64,000 nucleotides of DNA from JAUILH01 sp965230535 (GTDB taxonomy: Bacteria; Bacteroidota; Bacteroidia; Flavobacteriales_D; JAUILH01), in assembly GCA_965230535.1 (NCBI GenBank), contig OZ246009.1:1860001-1924000 (forward strand), given 5' to 3'. Shown one piece after another: positions 53,506-62,889 of the stretch. Positions within the stretch are counted from its first letter, which is position 1, and every line of letters starts with the position of its first letter. The translations under genes and the position numbers were made by a program. The notes under the pieces are model-generated. The model ran no database searches. It was not told where the DNA came from and saw nothing but the letters and a program-made list of their open reading frames with translations.

Positions 53506-55220
53506 TATGGAGCAACTGACTGCATCATTTGAGCACATAGAATTGCGCCATATGTACCGACAGCATATCCCAGAACTGCAAGAAGTGCGCCAACTGGTGC
53601 CAAAGAAGGATGGAATGCTGAAGCTACTACCGGAGCAGAGGCCGCACCACCCACATTGGCTTTGGAACCAACGGCAACAAAGAAGAATGGAGCCTTGATA
53701 ATTTTAGCGACGATAATCAGAATGATCACGTGAATGGCCATCCAAATAATCCCGACTAATAACAACATTGGGGTCTCAGCAATTTTCGCCAAATCCATAT
53801 TCATACCAATCGCCACAACCAGTAAATAGATGAAAATAGTACCGATTTTGGAGGCGCCTGCCCCTTCATATTCTCTCATTTTTGTGGTGGATAACACCAA
53901 ACCAATAGTAGTCGTTAGAACCACTACCCAGAAGAACTGACTTGCAAATGGCAGATCCAGGTTTTCAGGGAAGGTCTCAGTAAACCAAGCGGTCAGTTCA
54001 TCTCCTAAGAAATGGGATATGCCCACGGCTCCAAAGGCAATACCGAGTATGACCATCAAATCTTTACTGCTCGGAACTCTTGCAATAGAGCCTTGATAAT
54101 CACTTAAAGTCGTTTTTAATTTTTCAATGGCAGAAGAATCCGCCTTTAACCACTTGTCAATTTTTGTGGCTTTTCCGGCCCCATAGAGAAGCACGGTCAT
54201 CCAAATAGCAGCTACACCAATGTCAACAGCGACCATTCCAGTGTATAATTCCATATTATATCCGTAGAGGTCTAACATGGCTTGTTGGTTGGCGCCACCT
54301 CCAATCCAGCTCCCGGCCAAAGTGGCAAATCCTTTCCATGCGGCAGCATCTCCGATTCCACCAACCGTTTCAGGACTAAAAGACCCGACTATTAGGATGG
54401 CCAATGGCCCACCAATAACAATTCCAACAGTAGCAGTAAAGAACATGATCACGGCTTTTTTTCCAAGACGTGCAATGCCTTTAAAGTCAATTGCCAGGGT
54501 CATTAAAACCAAACTGGCAGGTAGTAAATAAGTTTTAATTGGTTTGTATAAACCAACAGTTTCTCCGTCAATAACTCCCGTTGTATTAAGAATTGCCGGA
54601 ATGAGATAACACAATACCAGTCCTGGAAGAATGCTATAGAATATCTTGAATTTAGGCGAGTCGGAAGTATAAAATACGAAAGCAAGGATCAGACACATCA
54701 GACCAAAAACAACTGCTTGATTTGTAATCAGAGGTTCACTTACTTCTTCTTCCTTGGGATTGATGTTTACAGTAAAACTGTTGCCTTCGGCGTAATCGAA
54801 ATGTAAGGTGTCTCCACCTTTAAACCTGAAGACAGAAATTTTGTACTCTCCCTCAGCTAAGCCCTTTACATAGAAATCTGATAAAAGCTGGCTGGTGAAC
54901 TTTACCACACCAATGTGATACTGAACAGAATCAGTTCTTAAAAAAGCATCCCGATTGAATTCACGTGCCGGAAAATCAACATGCAAATACGCGCCTTCAC
55001 TTATTTTAGCAGGAACAGTACCTTCAGAAAAGGTCACGTGTTGAGCATCAATACTGTCTATTTCGTAAGCCCATTTAAATGAGTGTAAAATCTCAATGTC
55101 ATTGATTACGATTGTCTCAAATTGTTGAGACGATTCATGTTTGGGAAAATGGTCTTTGTCCTCTCCAAAAGAAAAGAAAGGACAAAGAACCAGAAATAAA
55201 TATAAATATTGACGCATCAT
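53505..55220 (-). CDS. DUF819 family membrane transporter with exported N-terminal domain
   Basis: A 571-residue protein. The signal peptide (MMRQYLYLFLVLCPFFSFGE) is followed by ~140 residues of beta-rich soluble domain (VINDIEILHSFKWAYEID, GEYKISVFRFKGGDTLHF). About ten TM helices follow from residue ~170 (VVFGLMCLILAFVFY, LVLCYLIPAIL, YLLPASLVLMTLAIDFKGIA). The membrane part has the DUF819 signature, including GSWIGGGANQQAM and GSKANVGGAASAPVVASAF. DUF819 proteins are proposed transporters of unknown substrate. The extra periplasmic domain is unusual. It lies between a lipoprotein gene (14 bp upstream) and the DUF1573 gene (1-bp overlap). Confidence 0.85.
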   Translation of the reverse strand: MMRQYLYLFLVLCPFFSFGEDKDHFPKHESSQQFETIVINDIEILHSFKWAYEIDSIDAQHVTFSEGTVPAKISEGAYLHVDFPAREFNRDAFLRTDSVQYHIGVVKFTSQLLSDFYVKGLAEGEYKISVFRFKGGDTLHFDYAEGNSFTVNINPKEEEVSEPLITNQAVVFGLMCLILAFVFYTSDSPKFKIFYSILPGLVLCYLIPAILNTTGVIDGETVGLYKPIKTYLLPASLVLMTLAIDFKGIARLGKKAVIMFFTATVGIVIGGPLAILIVGSFSPETVGGIGDAAAWKGFATLAGSWIGGGANQQAMLDLYGYNMELYTGMVAVDIGVAAIWMTVLLYGAGKATKIDKWLKADSSAIEKLKTTLSDYQGSIARVPSSKDLMVILGIAFGAVGISHFLGDELTAWFTETFPENLDLPFASQFFWVVVLTTTIGLVLSTTKMREYEGAGASKIGTIFIYLLVVAIGMNMDLAKIAETPMLLLVGIIWMAIHVIILIIVAKIIKAPFFFVAVGSKANVGGAASAPVVASAFHPSLAPVGALLAVLGYAVGTYGAILCAQMMQSVAP

Positions 55221-55234
55221 GTGCTAAAGATAGA

Positions 55235-55927
55235 TTATTTCAGCTCTTCCATGGCTTTTTTCATCTTCTCTTTTTGCTCCAAAGCCATTGCCCAGTAGTC
55301 TTTTTCAATAGGTGTGCTGAAATCAGCTTTCAAAGTAAATCCACCAACGCTTAGATCAACGTTTCCTGCAACGCCACCATCGTTTGCGGTAGTCAATTTA
55401 GCTGTTCCGTTAGGCTCGTATTTCTGCTGGATAATCATGTCGTTTCTACCTTCATCGTTTCCACGCATACAGAATACATCAACAACTCTTCCTTCTTCAA
55501 ACATTGAAGCCACAGTAAAGTCTCCGGCGCTAATTTCAGACGGATCAGAATCGCTGCCTTCTACCATCTCTCCTAAGAATTCCAGAATGATGTAGTACTG
55601 TCCGGGCTTAGCCTGAGAAGTATACATGTATAAGTCACTTAAGGTGATTTCCTGGTTAGAGAAAACTACCACATAACTTTTTCTGTATTTCTCTGCATTG
55701 ATAGATCTTCCATATTTAAATGCAGTGATGTGGCTGAAATCAACAGAACTTAAATCGGCATTTTCAGATGTCGCTTCAGCTGAAACACTTGTGCTTACAG
55801 ATACTGTTTCTTCGGTGCTGGCTTCTCCTTCTTTTTTCTCTTCATCAGATTTACTGTCTTCTCCTCCACAAGAGCTTAAAATAAGTGAGGTAAGTAGAAC
55901 AGGTACTAGTAATAACTTTTTACTCAT
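55235..55927 (-). CDS. Lipoprotein of unknown function
   Basis: 230 residues from the ATG at 55927 (MSKKLLLVPVLL), with lipobox LILSSC (Cys about 20). A low-complexity acidic and Ser-rich linker (DEEKKEGEASTEETVS) follows, then a beta-rich domain (about 60-205: YVVVFSNQEITL, GQYYIILEFLGEM, AKLTTANDGGVAGNVDLSVGGFTLKADF split in strands). It ends in a Lys-rich helix. No family recognised. It is the first gene of the leftward unit with DUF819, DUF1573/OmpA-like and HDAC-like genes. Confidence 0.7.
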   Translation of the reverse strand: MSKKLLLVPVLLTSLILSSCGGEDSKSDEEKKEGEASTEETVSVSTSVSAEATSENADLSSVDFSHITAFKYGRSINAEKYRKSYVVVFSNQEITLSDLYMYTSQAKPGQYYIILEFLGEMVEGSDSDPSEISAGDFTVASMFEEGRVVDVFCMRGNDEGRNDMIIQQKYEPNGTAKLTTANDGGVAGNVDLSVGGFTLKADFSTPIEKDYWAMALEQKEKMKKAMEELK

Positions 55928-56032
55928 AGTTTTTTGGTTTTGCGACACGCACGAAAGTGTGGTGTCTATAGAATTAGTTTTAATCGGGCACCAAAATACT
56001 ACTTGTGACTGAAATAGTACAACAAAATGAGT

Positions 56033-57037
56033 CTAAAAATTGTCTACATTCACAAATTGTTCGTCGGTAAGTGTCTTCAGAAAATTAACCAGATCAACCT
56101 TGTCCTGATCGCTCAAATTAAGCGGTTCAAGTAACAAACTATCGATATTTACAGGATTTGGGACAAAGTCGTATGGATTGTTGTAGTAATCGACCACTTC
56201 CTCCAGAGTTTGAAAGCTACCATCGTGCATATAAGGTGCAGTCATAGCCACATTTCTTAAAACAGGCACTCTGAATTTACCAATATCGGCACTGTCATTG
56301 GTCACATTAAAACGTCCTAAATCGTTTCTCTCCACACCATCATATAGACCAATATTTCTGTATTCGTCGTTTGTGAAATCCACACCTAAGTGGCAGTCGA
56401 AACATTTGTTTTTGGGATCGTTGAAAATTTCCTGTCCTCTTTGTTCTGATTCAGTAAATTCAGCTTCTTCTCTGGCTACCTGATCAATTTTGGCATTGCC
56501 GGTTTCCAGAGTCCTTTCGTATTCTGCGATTGCGGAAGCTATGTTACTTTGTGTAATTCCATCTTCAAAAAACAAGTCGAACCAAAGCACATATTTTTGA
56601 TCATTTTTCAGCCTTTCAACCACCGTTTCCATTTTCACATTCATTTCCAAAGGATCTTCAATTGGAAAATGAACCTGGTCTTCTAGTGAACTGGCTCGCC
56701 CATCATAGAAAAGCTCTGGTCTTCCAGATAAATTCATCGCACTTGGTGTGTTGCGTTTACCAAATGTTCCACCAACACCTCTGCTAAAAGGGATGATATC
56801 GGCGAAAGCATATTCAGGAATGTGACAGGAACCACAATGGATACTTTCATCCAAAGAGAGCATGGGTTCAAAAAACAGCTTTTCTCCAAGATCTTCAAGA
56901 TACTCAAGGCTATCTATGGTAGTCTGAGACTCTTTGTGAGTGGGATCCTGATGAACTTCTGTTTCATGATCAGAATCTAAACAGGAATAGATGATTAAGG
57001 AAAAGGGAAGTGTAAGTAGTAGGTACTTTGTTTGCAT
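56033..57037 (-). CDS. Di-haem cytochrome c peroxidase family lipoprotein
   Basis: A 334-residue protein with a lipoprotein-type N-terminus (LIIYSC, Cys about 19). Two c-type haem motifs are present: CGSCH (about residue 68) and CFDCH (about 216). Other CcpA/MauG-family blocks are FGKRNTPSAMN, ELFYDGRASSLEDQ, PLEMNVKMETVVERLK, KFRVPVLRNVAMTAPYMHDG and FNVT. It should reduce H2O2 in the periplasm or oxidise a partner. Lipid anchoring is common in Bacteroidota homologues. It lies 4 bp downstream of the TraB/GumN gene on the same strand. Confidence 0.93.
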   Translation of the reverse strand: MQTKYLLLTLPFSLIIYSCLDSDHETEVHQDPTHKESQTTIDSLEYLEDLGEKLFFEPMLSLDESIHCGSCHIPEYAFADIIPFSRGVGGTFGKRNTPSAMNLSGRPELFYDGRASSLEDQVHFPIEDPLEMNVKMETVVERLKNDQKYVLWFDLFFEDGITQSNIASAIAEYERTLETGNAKIDQVAREEAEFTESEQRGQEIFNDPKNKCFDCHLGVDFTNDEYRNIGLYDGVERNDLGRFNVTNDSADIGKFRVPVLRNVAMTAPYMHDGSFQTLEEVVDYYNNPYDFVPNPVNIDSLLLEPLNLSDQDKVDLVNFLKTLTDEQFVNVDNF

Positions 57038-57041
57038 GAAA

Positions 57042-57923
57042 CTATTTGGCTTTAACGGTATAACCTTTATTTCTGAGTAATTGAATCACACCTTCTTTGC
57101 CTCCTAAATGTGCCGCTCCAACAGCAATAAAGACACTGCCTTCTTTCATCAGAGGAACAGCTCTGTCTGCCATATTGTGGTTTCGTTTAATAATGAAGGT
57201 TTCTTCAAACAATTTGGAAATCTCCGGATCATCTGAATCCACAAGTTGCGTGAAGGACACCATTTTTTCCAGATCACCTTCTAAGTAGTATTTCATCATT
57301 TCTTCCATATCCGGAGAGGAACTGTCAACGTTCTCTCCATAAGCAGCCTGAATAGATTTAAGTAGTGACCTTGCCTGAGCATCATATGGAATGGCATTAA
57401 ATGCGCCCACTTGCTCTTCAATGACTTCCAATCCATGAACAGGTTTGTTCATTTTTTTAGCCTCTTTAAAAAGGTACAAGTCTAATGCGTCTTCATTTTC
57501 AGTTCCGATATCCTTAGTTCCAATTATGGAGGAAGTAAAGATGGGCTGCATTTTATCGTACATGCTCAGTGGCATACCAAGAGAATCCTTAAAGAAAGTC
57601 TCCACCTTGGTGTAATCGTCTTCAGACAATAGGTTTTTCAGATTGGCATCTCCGTCCATTAATAGTTTCGACATGACGGACATTTGGTTTACAGAATCCA
57701 TGTTCAATTCAAGCGCTAAAATGTCCGATTTTTTAAACGCTTTTGTCATGGATTTCTTGAAATCATAGACCCTTTTGTCACCTACATGCATGGTGCCATA
57801 GATATATGATTTTTTGTTTAAACCATTGCCCGAAACCTCCCAAAGAAGGGATTTTTCAGTGGTTTGTGCTTTTGAGGACATGCAGATGCCGAGTACTGCC
57901 AGTAGTTGTATTAATTGTTTCAT
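57042..57923 (-). CDS. TraB/GumN family protein
   Basis: 293 residues from the ATG at 57923; an in-frame GTG three codons upstream is less likely. The signal peptide ends MSSKAQ. Family blocks: SLLWEVSGNG, SYIYGTMHVGD, LALELNMDSV, VHGLEVIEEQ, IIKRNHNMADRAV and FIAVGAAHLGGKEGVIQLLRNKGY. The GTMH, glutamate and GAAHLGG motifs are those of the TIKI/TraB metalloprotease-like fold. Its bacterial role is unclear. It lies 5 bp after the LolD-like gene and 4 bp before the di-haem peroxidase gene, so the three probably form one transcript. Confidence 0.9.
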   Translation of the reverse strand: MKQLIQLLAVLGICMSSKAQTTEKSLLWEVSGNGLNKKSYIYGTMHVGDKRVYDFKKSMTKAFKKSDILALELNMDSVNQMSVMSKLLMDGDANLKNLLSEDDYTKVETFFKDSLGMPLSMYDKMQPIFTSSIIGTKDIGTENEDALDLYLFKEAKKMNKPVHGLEVIEEQVGAFNAIPYDAQARSLLKSIQAAYGENVDSSSPDMEEMMKYYLEGDLEKMVSFTQLVDSDDPEISKLFEETFIIKRNHNMADRAVPLMKEGSVFIAVGAAHLGGKEGVIQLLRNKGYTVKAK

Positions 57924-57928
57924 ATGAA

Positions 57929-58585
57929 TCACGCTTCAATTATCATTCCATCAGCAATGGTAAGAGTTCTGTCTGCCATTTTGGCAAGATCTTCGTTATG
58001 CGTAACGATGATAAAAGTTTGATTGAATTCTTCTCTTAGATCGAAAAATAGTTGATGTAAGTCCTTTGCATTTTGAGAATCCAGATTACCGCTGGGCTCA
58101 TCTGCCAGAATAACGGACGGTTCATTGATCAGTGCTCTTGCTACAGCAACTCTTTGTTGTTCACCACCCGATAACTGTCGTGGTTTATGCTTAATTCTGT
58201 CAGCCAAACCAAGTCGTTCGAGTAGAGCGGTGGCACGTTCTTTTGCTTCTCGTTCATTCGATTTGGCGATATAAGCCGGAATACAAACGTTTTCAAGTGC
58301 CGTAAATTCCGGTAATAACTGATGAAACTGGAAAATGAAGCCAATTTTCTGATTTCTGATACTGGCCAAATCTTTGTCATTTAACTTAAGTACATCAGAA
58401 TTGTCGATTAACAAACTTCCTGAATCGGCTCTGTCTAAAGTACCGAGAATTTGTAGTAAAGTAGTTTTTCCTGCTCCGGAAGCACCAACAATGGATACGA
58501 TTTCTCTCTCGTGAATACTTAAGTTGATGTCTTTTAGGACATTCAGGTCGCCATAGGATTTGCTAATATTTTGTGCCGTAATCAA
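57929..58585 (-). CDS. LolD-like lipoprotein-releasing ABC transporter ATP-binding subunit
   Basis: 218 residues from a TTG start at 58585 (reads as MITAQNISKSYG). An upstream in-frame TTG at 58615 overlaps a TAAGTTTG promoter box, and no ATG precedes the Walker A motif. Walker A is GASGAGKTT, the Q-loop is FQFHQLLPEF, the signature is LSGGEQQRVAVARAL, Walker B is VILADEPSGNLD and the switch His is in IVTHNEDLA. The LLPEFTALENV and EPSGNLD blocks are typical of LolD/MacB-type ATPases. The LolC/E-type permease is not adjacent. The length matches LolD. Confidence 0.88.
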   Translation of the reverse strand: MITAQNISKSYGDLNVLKDINLSIHEREIVSIVGASGAGKTTLLQILGTLDRADSGSLLIDNSDVLKLNDKDLASIRNQKIGFIFQFHQLLPEFTALENVCIPAYIAKSNEREAKERATALLERLGLADRIKHKPRQLSGGEQQRVAVARALINEPSVILADEPSGNLDSQNAKDLHQLFFDLREEFNQTFIIVTHNEDLAKMADRTLTIADGMIIEA

Positions 58586-58612
58586 TGCGAAGAAGTTTAA
58601 TTTTTGTTCGAA

Positions 58613-58620
58613 CAAACTTA
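58613..58620 (-). promoter_or_regulatory. Candidate -7 box of the LolD-like gene
   Basis: The minus strand reads TAAGTTTG (TAnnTTTG), about 28 bp upstream of the TTG at 58585. It covers the alternative TTG at 58615, which argues against that start. Confidence 0.45.
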
Positions 58621-58712
58621 ATCAATCTTCTTGAAGAACGTTCATTTATCAGGACTTGTATTAATTCAGAATTTTTTATCCAATTCATGCCACAGATTTT
58701 AAGAATAACTGT

Positions 58713-58720
58713 TACATTTG
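58713..58720 (+). promoter_or_regulatory. Candidate -7 box of sucC
   Basis: TACATTTG (TAnnTTTG), 21 bp upstream of the sucC ATG at 58742. The -33 region is not convincing. Confidence 0.45.
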
Positions 58721-58741
58721 AGAACATCTAAATATGTTGAA

Positions 58742-59953
58742 ATGAACTTACACGAATATCAAGGTAAATCTATATTAAAGAGCTTTGGAGTTGCGATTCA
58801 GGAAGGAATTGTTGCTGACAACGCTGAGGCAGCTACTGAAGCAGCCAAAAAATTAAATGCAGAAACCGGTACCGAGTGGTATGTGGTGAAAGCTCAAATC
58901 CATGCCGGAGGTAGAGGAAAAGGAACTGTGACTGAAACAGGTTCACATGGTGTTGTTCTTGCAAAGGGCTTGGATGAAGTTCCTGAGAAAGTAAATGGCA
59001 TATTGGGTGGACATTTGGTGACAGCTCAAACATCCGCTGATGGAAAGAAAGTAAATAAAGTATTGATTGCACAGGATGTATATTATCCTGGTGATTCTGA
59101 GCCGGAAGAATATTACATGTCTGTTTTGTTGAACAGAGAAACTGGTAGAAATATCATCATGTATTCTCCTGAAGGAGGAATGAACATTGAAGAAGTGGCA
59201 GAGAAGACTCCTCATCTGATCTTCAAAGAAGAGATTGATCCAACTATTGGATTACAAGGTTTCCAGGCAAGACGAGTGGCGTTTAACCTTGGTTTGTCAG
59301 GACAGGCCTTTAAGCAAATGACAAAGTTTGTTTATGCTTTGTACAGTGCATATGTTGGATGTGATGCTGCCATGTTTGAGATCAACCCGGTTTTAAAGAC
59401 TTCAGATGATAAAATTATTGCAGTAGATTCTAAAGTGACTTTAGATGGTAATGCACTTTACAGACATAAAGATTACGCTGATATGCGTGACATCACAGAA
59501 GAAGATCCGGTAGACGTTGAAGCTGGTGAAGCTGGCTTGAACTACGTTAACCTTGATGGAAACGTGGGATGTATGGTAAATGGAGCTGGTTTGGCAATGG
59601 CAACTATGGATATCATTAAGTTGTCTGGTGGTGAACCTGCAAACTTCCTTGATGTTGGAGGAACCGCCAATGCAGAAAGAGTTGAGAAAGCATTTAAAAT
59701 CATCTTAAAAGATCCTAATGTAGATGCCATTTTGGTAAACATTTTCGGAGGAATTGTAAGATGTGATCGTGTGGCTAACGGTGTGGTTCAGGCTTATAAG
59801 AATATTGGAAACATTCCGGTTCCAATTATTGTAAGACTTCAGGGAACCAATGCTGAGGAAGCTAAAAAGATCATTGATGAGTCTGGTTTGAATGTACATT
59901 CAGCAATTACTCTGCAAGAAGCTGCCGATAAAGTGAAAGAAGTATTGGCTTAA
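58742..59953 (+). CDS. sucC: Succinate--CoA ligase (ADP-forming) subunit beta
   Basis: A 403-residue TCA-cycle enzyme subunit that, with SucD, makes ATP (or GTP) from succinyl-CoA. The ATG at 58742 gives the canonical start MNLHEYQGKSILKSFGV. The ATP-grasp domain shows YVVKAQIHAGGRGKGT and FEINPVLK. The CoA-ligase domain shows NGAGLAMATMDIIKLSGGEP, FLDVGGTANAERV and LVNIFGGIVRCD. SucD is not adjacent, which is common in Bacteroidota. A hairpin terminator follows the stop by 22 bp. Confidence 0.96.
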   Translation: MNLHEYQGKSILKSFGVAIQEGIVADNAEAATEAAKKLNAETGTEWYVVKAQIHAGGRGKGTVTETGSHGVVLAKGLDEVPEKVNGILGGHLVTAQTSADGKKVNKVLIAQDVYYPGDSEPEEYYMSVLLNRETGRNIIMYSPEGGMNIEEVAEKTPHLIFKEEIDPTIGLQGFQARRVAFNLGLSGQAFKQMTKFVYALYSAYVGCDAAMFEINPVLKTSDDKIIAVDSKVTLDGNALYRHKDYADMRDITEEDPVDVEAGEAGLNYVNLDGNVGCMVNGAGLAMATMDIIKLSGGEPANFLDVGGTANAERVEKAFKIILKDPNVDAILVNIFGGIVRCDRVANGVVQAYKNIGNIPVPIIVRLQGTNAEEAKKIIDESGLNVHSAITLQEAADKVKEVLA

Positions 59954-59974
59954 AATACACTTGATTAAAAATTG

Positions 59975-60008
59975 AAAAGTCTGTTCATCGTTTTGGACAG
60001 ACTTTTTT
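59975..60008 (+). terminator. Terminator of sucC
   Basis: Stem aaaagtctgt (59975-59984) with acagactttt (59997-60006), followed by a T run. It shows that the open frame before 60056 is not the start of the kinase gene. Confidence 0.85.
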
Positions 60009-60055
60009 TGTATCCCATTGGATATTATACTTACTTTAAGAGACAAAGTGCTGCT

Positions 60056-62002
60056 ATGCTGAAGCTGATCTGTTTCATATTACTTGTCTTATGTGGTCTT
60101 GGCCAAAGTTCGTTTGGACAGTTGAATGATAAGCATGCCGAACAACTCCAGCTGATAGCAAAAAATCAGTACCAGTATCCCGACAGTGCTTTAAATCTGA
60201 TCAACACCTTTCGTGCACAGGAAACTTATGAAGACAGTGTGGAAATGGCGCTTCATTACTATGAGGGGAACGTGTATTGGCATTTAGGAGATATGACAAC
60301 ATCCATTGACAAGTACAGGCAGGCCGGTTTAATTGCAGAGAGTCTCAACTTCAAAAACATAAAAGGTCAGGCTTATGCCGATATGGGATATGTTTTTGCC
60401 GATTTGGGGATGTATGATTCGTCTGTTTATTACACCGATAAAGCCCTGAGAATAGGGGAGAGCGAAAACAACATTCAGCTTAAGATGAGATCTCTGAGTT
60501 TTCTTGGACACGCTTACCAAAAGATGGAACGGGCCGATAAGGCGATCACAATCTTCAAAGAAGCCCTGGCTTTTTATGGTACAGATACAACTTCAAGAAA
60601 TTATGGGGTTACGTCCAGCAACTTAGGGAATGCTTATAAAGATTTAAGCGCTTCTCAGAAGAACATTTTGTACAACGATACTGCACTTTATTATTACTAC
60701 ATCTCCGAAAAAATCTTTAATCGACTCGGAGACACCAACCTCATTGCTGGTTTGGCAATGAATATGGCGTATGCTTTCAGGAATAGTGGAGAACTGAACA
60801 AGGCCAAAGAATATCAGGAAACGGGCATGTCTCTCTTCAAACATATGGGGGCAGAGTACAATCTCAAAAGTGCTGAGCTCAATTATGGCTACATCCTTTT
60901 TCTTCTCAAGCAGTATGATCAATCTATTGAAGCGTATCAACGTGCTTTGCAGGGAGGAACAAGCATGAATAACTTTCACCTGATCTATGAGGCCCATGAA
61001 GGTTTATATATGGTATATGATGCTAAGGGAGATTATAAAAACGCCATATACCATTTGAAGATTCATCAACAACAGGCAGACTCTCTATACAAAGTTGAAT
61101 CAGAAGCAAAGATTGCTGAAATAGAAGGCTTATACGGAAAAGAAAAGAACGAGCTTGAGATAAAAAACCTGGCTCAGCAAAACGCTCTGAAGGATTCCAA
61201 ACTCAAGAAACAGCAGGCCGAAAATGAAAAGCAAACACTCATCAGTGAAAAGGAAAGGGCTCAAAAGAAGTACATCATCATTGTACTGATTTTAATTGCT
61301 TTGGTGGCCGTTGGCTTGTTCTATCTGTTTAGATCTAAGCGCAAATTGAGTCAGGAATTAGAGGCGCAAAAAGCAGAATTGTCTGAAACCCTGGGCGAAA
61401 AAGAAGCGCTCCTCAAAGAAATTCATCACAGGGTAAAGAATAACCTCCAGATTGTTTCGAGTTTATTGAATTTACAGGGGGCGTATACCAATGAGAAATC
61501 GGCAGACGAGTTGCTGAAGATGTCTCAAAACCGGATTCATAGTATGGCCATCATTCACGAAAAACTCTACAAAAGTGAAAGTTTGGATGCCATTAGTTTT
61601 AAAGATTATTTACAGAATCTCACGGATCATTTGTCCAATTCATTTGCTTTGAAAGAGAAAAACATTGGTATTCAGGTAGATGCTGACGATCTCAAAATGG
61701 ACATTGATCAGTTGGTTCCTTGTGGACTAATTATTAACGAATTGGTGACCAATTCCATCAAACATGCCTTTGCAGAAAATGAGCGTGGATTGATCACATT
61801 GGAATGTAAGCGGCTCAATAACGACTGTGAGTTAGTTATTAGAGATAACGGCAGAGGGTTGCCAGAGAATTTTCAATTAGGATCAAACAATTCTTTGGGC
61901 TTAAGATTGGCAAAAGGTTTGTGTAAACAACTTAAAAGTGAACTGAAGGTGGTTAGCGAAAAAGGTGCTAAATTTAGTTTCGTATTTCACTTAAAAAAGT
62001 AA
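60056..62002 (+). CDS. TPR sensor histidine kinase (HisKA_2 type)
   Basis: 648 residues from the ATG at 60056 (MLKLICFILL); the signal peptide ends SSFGQ. About eight TPR units (about 30-370, GQAYADMGYVFADLGMYDSS, SNLGNAYKDL) and a coiled coil lead to one TM helix (about 406-425). A cytoplasmic HisKA_2 dimerisation domain has the phospho-acceptor in LLKEIHHRVKNNLQIVSSLL (His about 456), with a HATPase domain to the end (IINELVTNSIKHAF, DNGRGLPENF, LGLRLAKGL). It senses an unknown periplasmic cue and signals to the response regulator encoded 5 bp downstream. Confidence 0.92.
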   Translation: MLKLICFILLVLCGLGQSSFGQLNDKHAEQLQLIAKNQYQYPDSALNLINTFRAQETYEDSVEMALHYYEGNVYWHLGDMTTSIDKYRQAGLIAESLNFKNIKGQAYADMGYVFADLGMYDSSVYYTDKALRIGESENNIQLKMRSLSFLGHAYQKMERADKAITIFKEALAFYGTDTTSRNYGVTSSNLGNAYKDLSASQKNILYNDTALYYYYISEKIFNRLGDTNLIAGLAMNMAYAFRNSGELNKAKEYQETGMSLFKHMGAEYNLKSAELNYGYILFLLKQYDQSIEAYQRALQGGTSMNNFHLIYEAHEGLYMVYDAKGDYKNAIYHLKIHQQQADSLYKVESEAKIAEIEGLYGKEKNELEIKNLAQQNALKDSKLKKQQAENEKQTLISEKERAQKKYIIIVLILIALVAVGLFYLFRSKRKLSQELEAQKAELSETLGEKEALLKEIHHRVKNNLQIVSSLLNLQGAYTNEKSADELLKMSQNRIHSMAIIHEKLYKSESLDAISFKDYLQNLTDHLSNSFALKEKNIGIQVDADDLKMDIDQLVPCGLIINELVTNSIKHAFAENERGLITLECKRLNNDCELVIRDNGRGLPENFQLGSNNSLGLRLAKGLCKQLKSELKVVSEKGAKFSFVFHLKK

Positions 62003-62007
62003 CTGGT

Positions 62008-62757
62008 TTGAAAAGAATTTTGATAGTCGAAGACGAGTTTTCCATTGCGATGGATATAGAAATGCGTTTGCAAAATCTGGAATACAATCCGGTTGGGATT
62101 GCCAGTAACTATCATGAAGCAATAGGCATGGCGGCAGACCATAATCCGGACCTGGTTTTAATGGATATCAATCTGGATGGCAGCAAAACTGGTATTGAAG
62201 CGGCCGACTCGATCAGAAACATGTTTAATATTCCGGTAGTCTTTCTCACCGCCAATGCAGATCCCGCCACTTTCGAAAGTGCCAATAGTGTCAAACCTTT
62301 CGGTTTTGTTTTGAAACCTTTCAAAGACATTGATTTAAAGAACAATATTGAAATTGCCTTTTCCCGACACAAGGAATATATAGAACACCTTAAGGAAATA
62401 GAACTACACAAGAAATCACTGTCAGAAATTGAGCAGATGGCTTCTGGAGATAGTTTATTCATCAAAGAAAAAGGGCAGATGGTTCGTTTGGAACTCAATA
62501 CAGTTATTCGTCTTGAAGCACTCGATAACTATACACTTTTGTTTACCGAATCAGGAAAGAAGGTCATTACAGGTTTCTTAAAGGATGTGCTGGCAAAGCT
62601 TTCACCCAACAGGTTTATACGTGTGCACAGATCCCATGCCGTTGCAATTTCAAAAATCGACAGAATTGAAGATAATCTGGTCTATTTGGGAGATACGGCC
62701 ATTCCTGTTAGCAAGTCTTATCGCTCAGATTTAAACGACAAGATCAAGGTTATTTAG
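62008..62757 (+). CDS. LytTR-family response regulator
   Basis: 249 residues from a TTG at 62008 (reads MKRILIVEDEFSIAMDIEM), 5 bp after the kinase stop; no nearby ATG fits the receiver start. The receiver domain (about 1-120) has the acidic pocket EDE, phospho-acceptor Asp53 in VLMDINLDG, Thr in FLTANAD and Lys in KPFKD. A LytTR domain (about 150-245) has VIRLEALDNYTLLFT, RFIRVHRSHAVAISKID and IPVSKSY. It is the partner of the TPR kinase. Its DNA targets are unknown; like the membrane LytTR regulator it could in principle use the paired repeats at 31345-37484. Confidence 0.93.
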   Translation: MKRILIVEDEFSIAMDIEMRLQNLEYNPVGIASNYHEAIGMAADHNPDLVLMDINLDGSKTGIEAADSIRNMFNIPVVFLTANADPATFESANSVKPFGFVLKPFKDIDLKNNIEIAFSRHKEYIEHLKEIELHKKSLSEIEQMASGDSLFIKEKGQMVRLELNTVIRLEALDNYTLLFTESGKKVITGFLKDVLAKLSPNRFIRVHRSHAVAISKIDRIEDNLVYLGDTAIPVSKSYRSDLNDKIKVI

Positions 62758-62889
62758 GTCTGTAATTTTCCGAATTTCATTTACCAAGTTTTTAGATCAA
62801 CTCACCAAGTTGTAATCCCTAACGACCATAAAATAGGGAACTGAGGCCTTGTTTCTTCATAACATTAGGTACATCAATACTTAGAAAAC

